This document shows, piece by piece, positions 26,624 to 36,048 of a DNA stretch of 64,000 nt (positions within the stretch are counted from its first letter, which is position 1; each line of letters starts with the position of its first letter). The notes beneath the pieces were generated by a model, which had not been told where the DNA came from, made no database searches, and worked only from the letters and a program-made list of their open reading frames with translations. The DNA comes from Myxococcales bacterium (GTDB taxonomy: Bacteria > Myxococcota_A > UBA9160 > UBA4427), in assembly GCA_012960035.1 (NCBI GenBank), contig DUBZ01000115.1, positions 1-64,000 of the forward strand, written 5' to 3'. The translations under genes and the position numbers were made by a program.

Positions 26624-26642
26624 TGACACCGGGTCGGTGTCA
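26624..26642. promoter_or_regulatory. Perfect palindrome in a divergent promoter region
   Basis: TGACACCGGGTCGGTGTCA: seven-base arms around GGGTC, 30 bases before the start at 26673 and between divergent genes. A likely protein-binding site or small hairpin in the 5' leader. Confidence 0.45.
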
Positions 26643-26672
26643 TAATCCTCACGCATTGCGAACACGGAGCAC

Positions 26673-27491
26673 ATGAGAGTGCAAGATTCCAAGACTCAAA
26701 TCGTTGCCAGCCTGATCATTGGTCTAATCGTTGGCGGATTCGTCGGACGCATGACGGCGCCAAGCGTCGAGAGCGCACTTCCACCTGCAGCGCCCGATCA
26801 ACTCGCCAAAGACAAAACCGCACCGTCGTCGGGCATTGGCGATGTTATGAAATTGGTCGGCCAAGCCGAAGACTATCTCGATACCGAGGGCGAAGGGCTG
26901 TCCGCCATAGGAGATATCTTGACCTCGGCGAGCATGTCCGACCTGCTCAATTGGGGCAGAGCCCCCGAAATGGTTTCGCGCAGCATCATTAACGAAATGA
27001 GTGACGAAGAACTCGTCAGCACGATCACCAGCATTACGAAGATTAGGTCCGAAGACCTCGACGAAATATCGGATCTGCGGGACTACGCGGGACGGCTCTC
27101 GCACATCGCAATGAGTGGCATCATCACCCCCAACATTGCCGACGAGTTTGACAACACCGCTGTAAGCGTCGAGTTCGGATCCGGCGCGAGCTCGTCACGC
27201 GGCGCCGAAGAAGCATCGCTTCAGTTTGAAGTGAACACCCGTAAAATCTACGCGGTCATTCCGAACCTCGAGTCAAGCGGCGACAATGTGATGGTGCATT
27301 GGTACCGGGTCGATCAGCCTGAGAACCTGCTGTTCGATCAATACAAGGTGAGCTCTGGCGACGACTACAGCTACGTTTGGCTCAAGTCACGGGGGGGCTG
27401 GGCTCCGGGTGACTACCGCGTCGAATTCTTTTCGGCGGACGAAGATCTCGCGCCCCTCGCATCGGGAACCTACAGAGTCGTCAGTGAGTAA
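26673..27491 (+). CDS. Membrane-anchored hypothetical protein preceding the secretin
   Basis: 272 residues. An N-terminal segment IVASLIIGLIVGGFVGRMTA (about 9-28) anchors it. A helical part (about 60-160) includes LSAIGDILTSASMSDLLNWG and the repeated MSDEELVSTITSI; the C-terminal 100 residues look like a beta-sandwich (FEVNTRKIYAVIPNLESS, VMVHWYRVDQPENLLF, WAPGDYRVEFFSADED). It ends within the first codons of the secretin gene (overlap of eight bases at 27484-27491), so the two are probably coupled and it may be a secretin partner. No family recognised. Confidence 0.75.
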   Translation: MRVQDSKTQIVASLIIGLIVGGFVGRMTAPSVESALPPAAPDQLAKDKTAPSSGIGDVMKLVGQAEDYLDTEGEGLSAIGDILTSASMSDLLNWGRAPEMVSRSIINEMSDEELVSTITSITKIRSEDLDEISDLRDYAGRLSHIAMSGIITPNIADEFDNTAVSVEFGSGASSSRGAEEASLQFEVNTRKIYAVIPNLESSGDNVMVHWYRVDQPENLLFDQYKVSSGDDYSYVWLKSRGGWAPGDYRVEFFSADEDLAPLASGTYRVVSE

Positions 27492-29715
27492 TACTCGGTG
27501 CAGCGGCTCCAGGGTCGCTCGATGCGCTGCGATCTCGCTCGTCCTTATGGTTTCGCCAACGATGGCCATCGCACAGACAGACCCTGTTGAAGATCGCGGG
27601 GCACCTGTCGAACTGATCTTGGTCGACATGCCGCTTGGTGACATCGTGAAGGCGATCGCTGACCGAACGGGCAACGACTATGTGTACGAGCCCCCGCTCC
27701 CCGGGCGCATGACCGTCGCCGTCCCGTCCCGGGTGAGTCGCCAAGAAGCGACCGAAATATTGAATGCGGCCTTGTTGATCAAGGGCTTCGTCGCACTTCC
27801 GATCGCCCCGAACCGCTTCGCAATCTCGCGCTGGGAAAAAATGTCGGGCAGCGCGCCCTACACGACGAGAGCGCTGGATCTTGGCGCCGAGGGCGCGATC
27901 ACAACGCGCATCCAACTCCGGCACGCAGACCCAGAATCGGTTGCGCGCGCCCTTCGCCCGCTGTTGCAAGACAAGGGTGAAGCGATTCCACACGCGCCTT
28001 CCGGCAGCATCATTCTCGCCGGGACAGAAAATCGCATTGCGCGCTTGATCGGTATCGCGCGTCAGCTCGATCTGGCCGCCGAAGAATCGATGATCGTGAT
28101 TCGCTTGCGGTACAGAGAAGCCGCAGAAGTTCGGGACCAGCTCAGCGCTCTTGTGACACGAAATGCGGGCGCCGGATCGCGAAAAGCGGAACTCGACGCG
28201 ATCGTCGACGAGCGAACCAATGCGCTGCTCTTAACCGGAAGCGCGAGCGAACTCAAGCAGCTGCGCGAGTGGATCGAAATCATGGATGTCCCGGAAGCCG
28301 GGAATGGAGAGATCCACGTCGTTCATCTGGTCCACCAGAACCCCGAGGAGCTCGCAAACTTGCTCGAAAGCCAGACCCAGGGCTCCGGCGTATCTGGCGC
28401 GCAGACCGACGTCGATGCCGGGCCCTTGATCGGCAAGCACTACAGCGTCACCCCATATAAGGCGACGCGTTCGATCGTCGTGCGGTCGGATCGCACGACT
28501 TTTGAATCTCTCCGCTACCTCATCGGCAAACTGGATCGCGAGCCGCGAATAATTCGCGTCGATGTAAACATCTACGAGATCGTAACCGACGGAACGCTCG
28601 CCCTGGGTGCCGGCGGCGTGATACCGGCCATCGAGCCCAAGCAGTTTGACGACCTCGGCTTGGTGGCCGTGGTCAACCCCGGACTGCTTAACATTCCAGA
28701 CGTGTTCCCGGGACTTAACTTTGGCGGGTCACCGGTCCAGACTGCGGCGACGCCCAGCTTCCAGGTTCAGGGCGAAAGCACCGTGATCCCGATCTTCGAC
28801 GCGGCAGGAAGACAAGTGACGGACGGCCGCGGAATTCCCCAGTTCGTGCAGGTTCCCGGACTTGGCATCGTCATGTTTTCCGAAGAGGTCAGCACTGAAA
28901 TCGAAATTGTGCAGCGCCCCAGCCTGATGATCGAAGTGGGCAAAGAAGCGGAGCTGTTCGTCGGCGACAACATCCCGATCCCGGTCGCCTCGAATAGTGA
29001 CCTTATCTCGCAATTTATTCCCACCATTGGCGTCACCATTCAACGTGTGGACGTCGGAGTCAATCTCCGCCTGAAGCCCATAGTGGCAAGCGACGAACAC
29101 GTTCGGCTGGAGTTGAATCTCGAACTCAACTTGGTGCGCGGTGCCACGTCTCCCGAACTCGGGCCGATCTTGGCCAACCGCAAGGTCGAAACAACGTTCG
29201 ACACTGGCTTCGGAAAACGCATGATCATCGCGGGCCTGAACAGCGAGTCCAAAGCAAAAATCGAGACCCGCATACCCTTTCTATCCGCAATCCCGTTTTT
29301 CGGTCAGTTCTTTACTGCGACCCTCGACTCCCTTCGTCGCAACTATGTGATCTACTCTATTGAGGCCTATCCCCTGCCAAGCTCAGAAGAGCAACAAGCC
29401 CAAACTGAAGCGATGGCACGCGCTGCGAAGCGGCTCGACACCGGCATCAAAGCCCAGGCGGGTGCCCAATACGCGATTCGTGTGGCGTCCTACTACACAC
29501 GCGCCGCTGCCGAAGCGGTCGACAGCGAACTTGATGTACATCCGTGGAAAACAACCATCCACCGTCGCGAAAAAAAGGAAAGCGAACGATTCGATCTCTT
29601 TGTTTTGGGTTTGCCCCGCATGTCCGATGTCGCGTTGACAACAGTCGCCTTGGAACGCGAGGGCTTTCGTCCTGAAATCTTGACTTTGACCCGCAACGCC
29701 ACCCCAGTTCGCTAA
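27484..29715 (+). CDS. GspD/PilQ-type secretin with a C-terminal SPOR-like domain
   Basis: 743 residues, an outer-membrane secretin ring subunit. GTG 27484 gives a signal peptide (ARCAAISLVLMVSPTMAIAQ); the longer frame upstream only adds a polar leader. An N0/STN-like domain follows (VELILVDMPLGDIVKAI), then N1-N3 repeats (IQLRHADPESVARALRPLL; VIRLRYREAAEVRDQLSAL; VVHLVHQNPEELANLLES). The secretin barrel is at about 465-630 (EIEIVQRPSLMIEVGKEAEL, VGVNLRLKPIV). After it, residues 660-735 (YAIRVASYYTRAAAEAV, FDLFVLGLPRMSDVALT) follow the SPOR peptidoglycan-binding pattern. No other type II/IV system genes are nearby, so it is an orphan. The SPOR call is moderate. Confidence 0.9.
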   Translation: MSNTRCSGSRVARCAAISLVLMVSPTMAIAQTDPVEDRGAPVELILVDMPLGDIVKAIADRTGNDYVYEPPLPGRMTVAVPSRVSRQEATEILNAALLIKGFVALPIAPNRFAISRWEKMSGSAPYTTRALDLGAEGAITTRIQLRHADPESVARALRPLLQDKGEAIPHAPSGSIILAGTENRIARLIGIARQLDLAAEESMIVIRLRYREAAEVRDQLSALVTRNAGAGSRKAELDAIVDERTNALLLTGSASELKQLREWIEIMDVPEAGNGEIHVVHLVHQNPEELANLLESQTQGSGVSGAQTDVDAGPLIGKHYSVTPYKATRSIVVRSDRTTFESLRYLIGKLDREPRIIRVDVNIYEIVTDGTLALGAGGVIPAIEPKQFDDLGLVAVVNPGLLNIPDVFPGLNFGGSPVQTAATPSFQVQGESTVIPIFDAAGRQVTDGRGIPQFVQVPGLGIVMFSEEVSTEIEIVQRPSLMIEVGKEAELFVGDNIPIPVASNSDLISQFIPTIGVTIQRVDVGVNLRLKPIVASDEHVRLELNLELNLVRGATSPELGPILANRKVETTFDTGFGKRMIIAGLNSESKAKIETRIPFLSAIPFFGQFFTATLDSLRRNYVIYSIEAYPLPSSEEQQAQTEAMARAAKRLDTGIKAQAGAQYAIRVASYYTRAAAEAVDSELDVHPWKTTIHRREKKESERFDLFVLGLPRMSDVALTTVALEREGFRPEILTLTRNATPVR

Positions 29716-29827
29716 CGTCGTCCTCGCTAGCCAAAACCTTCGATTCGGTCGAACGCCTAGCTGTAGCTCCAAATTGCGCTGACCCAAGGTTCTGTTTTCT
29801 GTCGATCGTTAGATTCGGGGTGACCAA

Positions 29828-31249
29828 GTGAACTGGATTGAAGCGATATTCCGGCCGCTCGCAGACAGGCTAGCCGGCTTCGTGTTCTTCCCACTTCCGA
29901 TCGCCGGCAGTGACGCGCCGATCGTGGTGCTCTGGCTGGTGATCGGCGCGATTTATTTCACCTTTCGCTTTCGCTTCATCAACTTCTGGGGGCTGCGTCG
30001 CGGCATCGCTCTGGTCATGGGCCACGGACCAAGCACCGAAGGCAGTGGCGAAGTTTCTCATTTCCAGGCGCTCGCGACGGCCGTGTCAGGGACGGTCGGC
30101 ATTGGCAACATTGGTGGTGTCGCGGTTGCAATTTCAGTCGGGGGGCCTGGTGCGGCTCTCTGGATGCTGGTCGCAGGCATCCTCGGGATGTCGACCAAGT
30201 TCGTCGAGTGCAGCCTCGGGGTGATCTACCGCGAAGAGCATGCCGACGGGAGCGTGTCGGGCGGACCGATGCACTACCTCAGGAAGGGCCTCGCTGAACG
30301 CGGCTACGAAGGGCTTGGGCGCGCGCTCGGAACCTTCTACGCCGGCGGGATCGTGATCGGATGCCTGGGCATTGGAAACATGTTCCAGTCGAACCAAGCG
30401 TTTGTTCAGATCGTTGGCGTGACCGGGGCAGAGTCGAGCTGGCTCGCGGACAAAGGTTGGCTCGTCGGCCTTGTTCTCGCGCTCATCGTGGGTGCAGTCG
30501 TGATCGGTGGCATCCGCAGCATCGCTCGAGTGACTGCGACGCTCGTTCCCTTTATGGCCGTCCTCTATCTCGTCGGGGCTTTCATCATCATCGCGCTGAA
30601 CGCTGAGGCGATTCCATGGGCACTTGAACAGATCATCTCGCAAGCATTTAACCCCGATGCCATGGGGGGGGGCCTGCTCGGCGCCTTGATTGTGGGTTTT
30701 CAGCGCGCGGTGTTTTCCAATGAAGCGGGTATTGGGTCTGCAACCATTGCCCACGCAGCCGTAAAAACATCTGAGCCCATCACCGAAGGGTTCGTGTCGC
30801 TGCTCGAACCCCTAATCGACACCGTGATCATTTGCAGTGCGACGGCGCTGGTGATCATCACGACAAGCTACTACGAACCAGACTTCGCGCAGGGCTTGGG
30901 GGGTATCGAAATGACGTCCCACGCCTTTGAACGGAATCTGTCTTGGTCCCCTCCGTTGTTAGCGCTCGCCGCCACGTTGTTCGCCCTGTCAACCATGGTG
31001 TCGTGGTCGTACTACGGACTCAAAGGCTGGACCTATCTCTTCGGAACCGACAAGCGGACCTCGAACATTTTCAACCTAATCTTCTGCGTCTTCGTGGCGC
31101 TGGGCTGCACCATTCAACTCGAAGCTGTACTCGAATTCTCTGACGCCTTGGTCTTCTTGATCTGCGTACCGAATATCTTCGGTCTGTATATCCTGACGCC
31201 CGTCGTCAAGCGCGAACTCGCGGCCTACCTCGCACGAGAGCAAGCCTAA
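29828..31249 (+). CDS. Alanine/glycine:cation symporter (AGCS family)
   Basis: 473 residues, about 11 membrane segments. Takes up alanine or glycine with Na+. The family signature is plain: ATAVSGTVGIGNIGGVAVAI, GGPGAALWMLVAGILGMSTKF, CSLGVIYRE, GGPMHYLRKGL, and in the second half FSNEAGIGSATIAHAA and WSYYGLKGWTYLFG. Translation starts at GTG 29828 with GGGGTGA five bases upstream. The gene follows the secretin by 112 bases on the same strand; there is no functional link visible. Confidence 0.95.
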   Translation: MNWIEAIFRPLADRLAGFVFFPLPIAGSDAPIVVLWLVIGAIYFTFRFRFINFWGLRRGIALVMGHGPSTEGSGEVSHFQALATAVSGTVGIGNIGGVAVAISVGGPGAALWMLVAGILGMSTKFVECSLGVIYREEHADGSVSGGPMHYLRKGLAERGYEGLGRALGTFYAGGIVIGCLGIGNMFQSNQAFVQIVGVTGAESSWLADKGWLVGLVLALIVGAVVIGGIRSIARVTATLVPFMAVLYLVGAFIIIALNAEAIPWALEQIISQAFNPDAMGGGLLGALIVGFQRAVFSNEAGIGSATIAHAAVKTSEPITEGFVSLLEPLIDTVIICSATALVIITTSYYEPDFAQGLGGIEMTSHAFERNLSWSPPLLALAATLFALSTMVSWSYYGLKGWTYLFGTDKRTSNIFNLIFCVFVALGCTIQLEAVLEFSDALVFLICVPNIFGLYILTPVVKRELAAYLAREQA

Positions 31250-31298
31250 AACTCTCCACCCTGCTCGCGCGACGCATTCGCGCAGGACTCGCCGACCC

Positions 31299-32201
31299 AT
31301 GATCGACCGCGTTGATCTTCGCTTCGTCGCATTCGCTCTAGTCGTAAGTCTTTGTGCCCCGGGGTGTCGCGGCATTCCGTTGGTAAGTTCGAATGCAACG
31401 AGCCAAGACGGATCACAGAGCGAAACCGATTCCCAAGAAATTGCGCGCCGTCGCTGGGCACTGCTTTCACGCGAAGGCCGAGAAGCCATGGTTTCGGGAC
31501 GCTCCCAAGAGGCAGAGGCGATTTTCATCGACGCCCTCGCCCTACTCGAAGACTCAGAAGAAAGTGACCCCCGGGTGCAGACAGCTCTGCGCAACTTGGT
31601 GCGGGTAGCGTCGATCTATCAACGACTTGAGCGCGCAGACGACGCAGCGCGCGTGATGTCCTATGTCGACGACTACGCGACTCTCGACGGACGCGACGAT
31701 TTACGGGCGCGTATTTTCACCGCCTACTACGACTCGCTCAACAATCAAGAGCTTGAACATGCGTATCGACCCACCAACGCGTACCTCAACGAAAGGCGCA
31801 ATTTCGAACCGACAGTCGACGCTTTGATTCGTCGCACCGCACGTCGCTATCACGTCGACCGATACCTCGTCAAAGCCATCGTCGCGGCGGAATCAAATTT
31901 CGATGCCCTGGCCGTTTCCAAGAAAGGGGCTCAAGGTCTCATGCAGCTGATGCCCGTCACCGCGCAAGAGATGGGCGTCACCACGCCATTCAAACCAAGC
32001 GAAAATATACGCGGTGGAGTTCGCTACTTGCGCGGGTTGCTTGACCGATACCCGGACCTCGACCGGGCGATCGCCGCATACAACGCCGGCCCCGTCGCGG
32101 TTGATCGCTACAAGGGCGTGCCCCCATACCCTGAAACCCAGCAGTATGTGAAGCGCGTCCTTCGCTACTACGAAGAGTATCGTGCAGAAGATGATCGCTG
32201 A
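31299..32201 (+). CDS. Lipoprotein lytic transglycosylase (GH23)
   Basis: 300 residues. The signal peptide ends in APGC (Cys23), giving a lipid anchor. Residues 50-175 are helical and may carry TPR-like turns. The GH23 domain is C-terminal: VKAIVAAESNFDALAVSKKG with catalytic Glu198, GAQGLMQLMP, and AIAAYNAGPVAVDRYKGVPP, then a YVKRVLRYY tail. Cleaves peptidoglycan between MurNAc and GlcNAc in the periplasm. Shorter than the Slt70-like enzyme at 1505-3649. It ends 58 bases before the nitroreductase gene. Confidence 0.93.
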   Translation: MIDRVDLRFVAFALVVSLCAPGCRGIPLVSSNATSQDGSQSETDSQEIARRRWALLSREGREAMVSGRSQEAEAIFIDALALLEDSEESDPRVQTALRNLVRVASIYQRLERADDAARVMSYVDDYATLDGRDDLRARIFTAYYDSLNNQELEHAYRPTNAYLNERRNFEPTVDALIRRTARRYHVDRYLVKAIVAAESNFDALAVSKKGAQGLMQLMPVTAQEMGVTTPFKPSENIRGGVRYLRGLLDRYPDLDRAIAAYNAGPVAVDRYKGVPPYPETQQYVKRVLRYYEEYRAEDDR

Positions 32202-32259
32202 TGCGACGCGCGCCCTACGTCGGACGCACGGCCTGCACGTCACACAGTAAAGTCGAGCC

Positions 32260-32919
32260 ATGAAATCGCCCAACGACTTTGATATCGAAACCATTGGCGA
32301 AGACCTTCCGCTCCTCGAAGGCATTCGCACGGCGCGAGCCATCCGTCGGCTTTCGACCGAGCCGGTTCCCAAGGAGTTGATCAGGAAGGTCTGCGAGGCG
32401 GGAACATTCAGTCCAAGCGGCGGCAATCGCCAGCCCTGGATCTTCGTCGCGGTGACCGAACCCGAGCGAAAGGCATTTATTGCCGAGCGCTATGTCACGT
32501 CATTTCGTCGCTATATCGAACCCGCCTTCAAAGCCGCAGAAGAAGATCCGGACTTTCCCAAAGCAAAGGTCCGCAACATGAAGGCGGCGCTTCACCTAGC
32601 GGAGCACATCCACGAGGCGCCGGTGCTGTTGTTCGTCGCGGGCTGGACCCGACGGGGCGAAAAGCAGTCCGAAGCCCTCTTCCCATGTATCCAGAACATT
32701 TTGCTTGCCTGTCGCGCGGTTGGACTCGGGGCGTCGCTCACCACCATCCATCAACTCGACGGTGAAGACATCGATCGCTATCTCGGGCTGAATGAAAAAA
32801 CTCCAAGCTCCGCACTCATCCCCATCGGATGGCCGATCGGAAAATTCGGCAAGCCACCACGGGAGTCGGTCGACACCAAGCTTCACTTCGAGCGGGTCAG
32901 GTCAGGCGACGATGCCTAG
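32260..32919 (+). CDS. Nitroreductase-family protein
   Basis: 219 residues, an FMN-dependent NAD(P)H oxidoreductase fold. Seen: IRTARAIRRLSTEPVPKELI (Arg residues contacting FMN phosphate), AGTFSPSGGNRQPWIFVAV, HIHEAPVLLFVAGW, and near the C-terminus FPCIQNILLACRAVGLGASL and LIPIGWPIGKFGKPPRE. The pattern is that of the mycobacterial-type nitroreductases with a conserved Gly-Asn-Arg-Gln FMN site. It may reduce nitro compounds, quinones or enones; the true substrate is unknown. Neighbours are catabolic and detoxifying enzymes. Confidence 0.92.
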   Translation: MKSPNDFDIETIGEDLPLLEGIRTARAIRRLSTEPVPKELIRKVCEAGTFSPSGGNRQPWIFVAVTEPERKAFIAERYVTSFRRYIEPAFKAAEEDPDFPKAKVRNMKAALHLAEHIHEAPVLLFVAGWTRRGEKQSEALFPCIQNILLACRAVGLGASLTTIHQLDGEDIDRYLGLNEKTPSSALIPIGWPIGKFGKPPRESVDTKLHFERVRSGDDA

Positions 32920-33053
32920 GGACTCGAACTTTGTGCAGGCACTCGACCCCATTTGTATCGCAATGCTTCCTCGGTGAACGTGACGCCGCCCTCAAATGAA
33001 TCGGCCATGCATTAGTTCCCAGCATGGCTCCCGCGAGAAGCTAATCTCGTGCG

Positions 33054-33776
33054 ATGATTGACCTCTATTACTGTCCGACGCCAAACTGCCAGAAGATCTC
33101 AATCGCGCTCGAAGAATTGGAGCTGCCCTATCAGGTATGCCCGATTGATATCGTTGCCGGTGACCAGAACGAGCCCAGCTACGCCGCAATCTGTCCGAAT
33201 CGCAAGGTGCCGGCGATCGTGGATCACGACGGCCCAGATGGACAACCCATCACCCTCTGGGAGTCCGGGGCCATTCTTCTTTACTTGGCGGAAAAGACAC
33301 GGCGCCTCCTGCCTGAAGATCCATCCACGAGAGCGCACTCGTACCAGTGGCTTTCTTGGCAGCTGAGTTACCTCGGACCCATGATGGGCCAGCTGCATCA
33401 CTTCGTTCAGTACGCGCCAGAGAAGCTGGAATACCCGATCGATCGCTACCGACAGGAGGTCGAACGCCTGCGAAGGCTTCTCAATCAACATCTCGAAGAC
33501 CGGGACTACCTTGTCGGTGAATACTCCATTGCGGACATCGCGTGCATTCCGTGGGTGGCGATGTTTGGGTTTCGATATCCGAACGAAGAGCCCTATCCCC
33601 ATCTTGATGAATGGCAGAAGCTGCTGCTGGCGCGGCCCGCTGTGCAGCGGGGGTTGCAAGTTGATCTGGACAAAATTCGGCCCGTGGTGCTCGGCGCCGA
33701 ACCCGTCACGGACGACGTACGCATTCATCTATTCGCCTCATACCAGCGTGGCGATGGAGCGACCCGAGACGACTAG
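33054..33776 (+). CDS. Glutathione S-transferase family protein
   Basis: 240 residues. Thioredoxin-like N-domain: LYYCPTPNCQKISIALEEL, with NRKVPAIVDHDG carrying the cis-Pro, then LWESGAILLYLAEKT (ES contacts glutathione gamma-glutamyl). The helical C-domain contains LNQHLEDRDYLVGEYSIADI with the N-capping box. The layout resembles the bacterial YfcG/YghU (nu-class) enzymes, which act as disulfide-bond oxidoreductases. It converges with the PLP-enzyme gene, 28 bases between stops. Confidence 0.93.
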   Translation: MIDLYYCPTPNCQKISIALEELELPYQVCPIDIVAGDQNEPSYAAICPNRKVPAIVDHDGPDGQPITLWESGAILLYLAEKTRRLLPEDPSTRAHSYQWLSWQLSYLGPMMGQLHHFVQYAPEKLEYPIDRYRQEVERLRRLLNQHLEDRDYLVGEYSIADIACIPWVAMFGFRYPNEEPYPHLDEWQKLLLARPAVQRGLQVDLDKIRPVVLGAEPVTDDVRIHLFASYQRGDGATRDD

Positions 33777-33804
33777 GCATCTGAGTTTTCGCGCGCGTCG
33801 ATGG

Positions 33805-34788
33805 CTACCAACCGCGCATGTCGATCGGCCATTCGTCGACAACCGTCTCACCCTCCACCACGAAAATGCGTTCGTGGTAAGCAAGGCTCGGGTCAATATG
33901 CGCCGGCGTCACGCGAACATGATCGCCGACGCGGACCTTCCCCTCCGGTGCGAACGTGAGATGTTCGTCTGAACAGAACCAGACTTTGCCTTCCGCAAGC
34001 GTCGGATTTCCGTGATCCATACCGAGACATTTCAGCCCACCGTCCGCCACCGCGTATTTTTCAGAAACGGAAATCACACGCAGCCAGAGCCAGAGCGCTT
34101 GAACAAAAGGGTGCCCCAACTCGCGATAGGCCGTGTCCATGAGCACGTAGGAACCCGCTTGGATTTCCGTCGCCCAACGATTGCAGTCGTAGGTGCCAGT
34201 GCCTCCGGCGGAAATCACCTCGCCGCCGGTTTGCCTATGCGCGTCGAGTAGCAACACCATGCTTTCTTCGCATCGCCGCTCGCGTTCTTCCCGGTCCGCG
34301 ATCCCGACGATATGCCCTTCGTAGCCCATCACCCCCCGCACGCTGAGCCCGGCCTTGCGCGCCGCATTTGCGAGCGCGCCGGCGTCCTCCGGCTTGCAAC
34401 CGCACCGTGGGAGTCCAACATTGACGTCGATCATGACTTCACGAACGCCCCCGTTGACGGCAGCGTCGAGGGTCTCCTGCGAATCGATCGCCACCGTTAC
34501 GCGTGCATCGAGCGCACCCAAACGAGAAGTATCGAGCACCTCATTGGCGAGAAGCAAGTCGTGACCGAGGCCGGCCTCCGCCATGACTTCCATTTCGCGA
34601 ATCGTCGCGCAGGTAAAATTCTGATGTCCGGCAGCGGCCTGACGCTTCGCGAGTTCGGTGCACTTATGCGCCTTGACGTGGGGACGGAGTGCGGCCCCGG
34701 GAAGCGCTTGCGCCATTTTGCTAAGATTCGTTTCCACGTGATTGGCGTCGAGGATCAAACTTGGCGTTGGAAGATCGTGAACGTTCAT
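33805..34788 (-). CDS. PLP-dependent D-threonine aldolase/D-serine dehydratase-like protein
   Basis: 327 residues of fold-type III PLP enzymes (alanine-racemase-like barrel plus C-terminal domain). Start ATG 34788: LPTPSLILD is the usual beginning. The PLP lysine is Lys39 in RPHVKAHKC. Barrel motifs include VMIDVNVGLPRCGCKPED, GVMGYEGHIVG and ISAGGTGTYD. The metal site of the C-terminal domain is PAHID (His297, Asp299), which fits D-threonine aldolases, where a divalent metal activates the hydroxyl. Acts on D-hydroxy amino acids, probably cytoplasmic. The frame upstream of 34788 is open but is antisense to the next gene. Divergent from the phosphotransferase gene. Confidence 0.9.
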   Translation of the reverse strand: MNVHDLPTPSLILDANHVETNLSKMAQALPGAALRPHVKAHKCTELAKRQAAAGHQNFTCATIREMEVMAEAGLGHDLLLANEVLDTSRLGALDARVTVAIDSQETLDAAVNGGVREVMIDVNVGLPRCGCKPEDAGALANAARKAGLSVRGVMGYEGHIVGIADREERERRCEESMVLLLDAHRQTGGEVISAGGTGTYDCNRWATEIQAGSYVLMDTAYRELGHPFVQALWLWLRVISVSEKYAVADGGLKCLGMDHGNPTLAEGKVWFCSDEHLTFAPEGKVRVGDHVRVTPAHIDPSLAYHERIFVVEGETVVDEWPIDMRGW

Positions 34789-34875
34789 CTTGCCGGGCCC
34801 CCAGTGGTACTTGCTGTGTATGTCATGCGATGTCCAGCCTACCAAAGGCCGTAGGCGGTGTACGAGGAGCGCACG

Positions 34876-35919
34876 ATGAGCGCAGCAGGTGTGGATCCAA
34901 AAATCGTCGACCCGATTCGACTGGCGGCGTGGATGGACCAACAGGGACTTCCCGGCGAAGCGATCGCCGACGTCGAAGTCCTGACCGGCGGTACCCAGAA
35001 CGTCTTGCTGCGTTTTTCGCGCGGCGGACGTGTATTCGTCCTTCGACGTCCACCGCCACACCCGCGCGAAAAAAGTAACGAGACCATGCGTCGCGAGGCC
35101 CGGGTACTCGCAGCCATCGCGGACAGTGATGTGCCACACCCGCGGTTGATCGCCGCCTGCCCCGACACAGAGCCGATCGGCGTTGCTTTTTACTTGATGG
35201 AACCGATCGAGGGCTTCAATCCGACCCAAGGACTTCTCGACTTCCACAAGGACTCAGCCGAGGTTCGACATGCAATGGGATTATCGCTGGTAGATTCGAT
35301 CGCAGCGTTGGGCCGCCTTGATCCGATCGCAGCGGGCCTAGAAGGCTTTGGCAAACCCGAAGGTTATCTGGAACGCCAGGTCGCACGGTGGCAGGCACAA
35401 CTCGACAGCTACGCGAAGTTCGACAACTACGCTGGCCCAGACATCCCGGGTGTCAAACGTGTTGCGTCGTGGCTGGAAGCGAATCGCCCCGCGTCATTTA
35501 CACCCGGCATCATTCACGGCGACTACCACCTCGCGAACGTGATGTACTACAACGATCGCCCAGACATTGCGGCGATTGTCGACTGGGAACTCAGTACCGT
35601 TGGCGATCCGCTCATCGACCTCGGCTGGCTCCTCGCCACTTGGCCCGACCCCGAGCACCCTTCTCCGGCTTCGATCTCCGTTCACCCTTGGGAGGGCTTC
35701 CCAAGCGCGGATGAACTCGTTGAACGCTACGCGCAAAACAGCACGCGCGACCTCAGCCAGATCCAGTGGTACAAGGTTCTGGCTTGCTACAAGCTTGGAA
35801 TCATTCTCGAGGGCACGTTCGCCCGCGCGTGTGCGGGCAAGGCACCGAAGGAGACGGGCGACGTTCTCCACGCCACAACGGTGGGGCTCTTCGAACGTGC
35901 CCTTGCCGATATCGGCTAG
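34876..35919 (+). CDS. Aminoglycoside-phosphotransferase-like kinase (ACAD10/11 N-domain type)
   Basis: 347 residues with a protein-kinase-like fold. FVLRRPPPHPREKSNETMRREA is the nucleotide-binding region; the Brenner motif is HGDYHLANVMY (catalytic Asp and Mg-binding Asn), and the DFG equivalent is IVDWELSTVGDPLIDLGW. Members near acyl-CoA dehydrogenases phosphorylate hydroxyacyl-CoA or related compounds in fatty-acid catabolism, which suits the thiolase and dehydrogenase genes downstream; this is inference. ATG 34876 follows GAGGAG by six bases. Confidence 0.92.
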   Translation: MSAAGVDPKIVDPIRLAAWMDQQGLPGEAIADVEVLTGGTQNVLLRFSRGGRVFVLRRPPPHPREKSNETMRREARVLAAIADSDVPHPRLIAACPDTEPIGVAFYLMEPIEGFNPTQGLLDFHKDSAEVRHAMGLSLVDSIAALGRLDPIAAGLEGFGKPEGYLERQVARWQAQLDSYAKFDNYAGPDIPGVKRVASWLEANRPASFTPGIIHGDYHLANVMYYNDRPDIAAIVDWELSTVGDPLIDLGWLLATWPDPEHPSPASISVHPWEGFPSADELVERYAQNSTRDLSQIQWYKVLACYKLGIILEGTFARACAGKAPKETGDVLHATTVGLFERALADIG

Positions 35920-36048
35920 CCCGTCTCGCCAACGCCCCAGACACCGTGTGTTCATACGCGGCTTTCCGAGCACAGCATGCACAGCGAAGGGCTGATTCGC
36001 TCTCGTGACAGCCCCTGGGGCTGGCCTCAAAAAGAAGCGGTACCGCGA

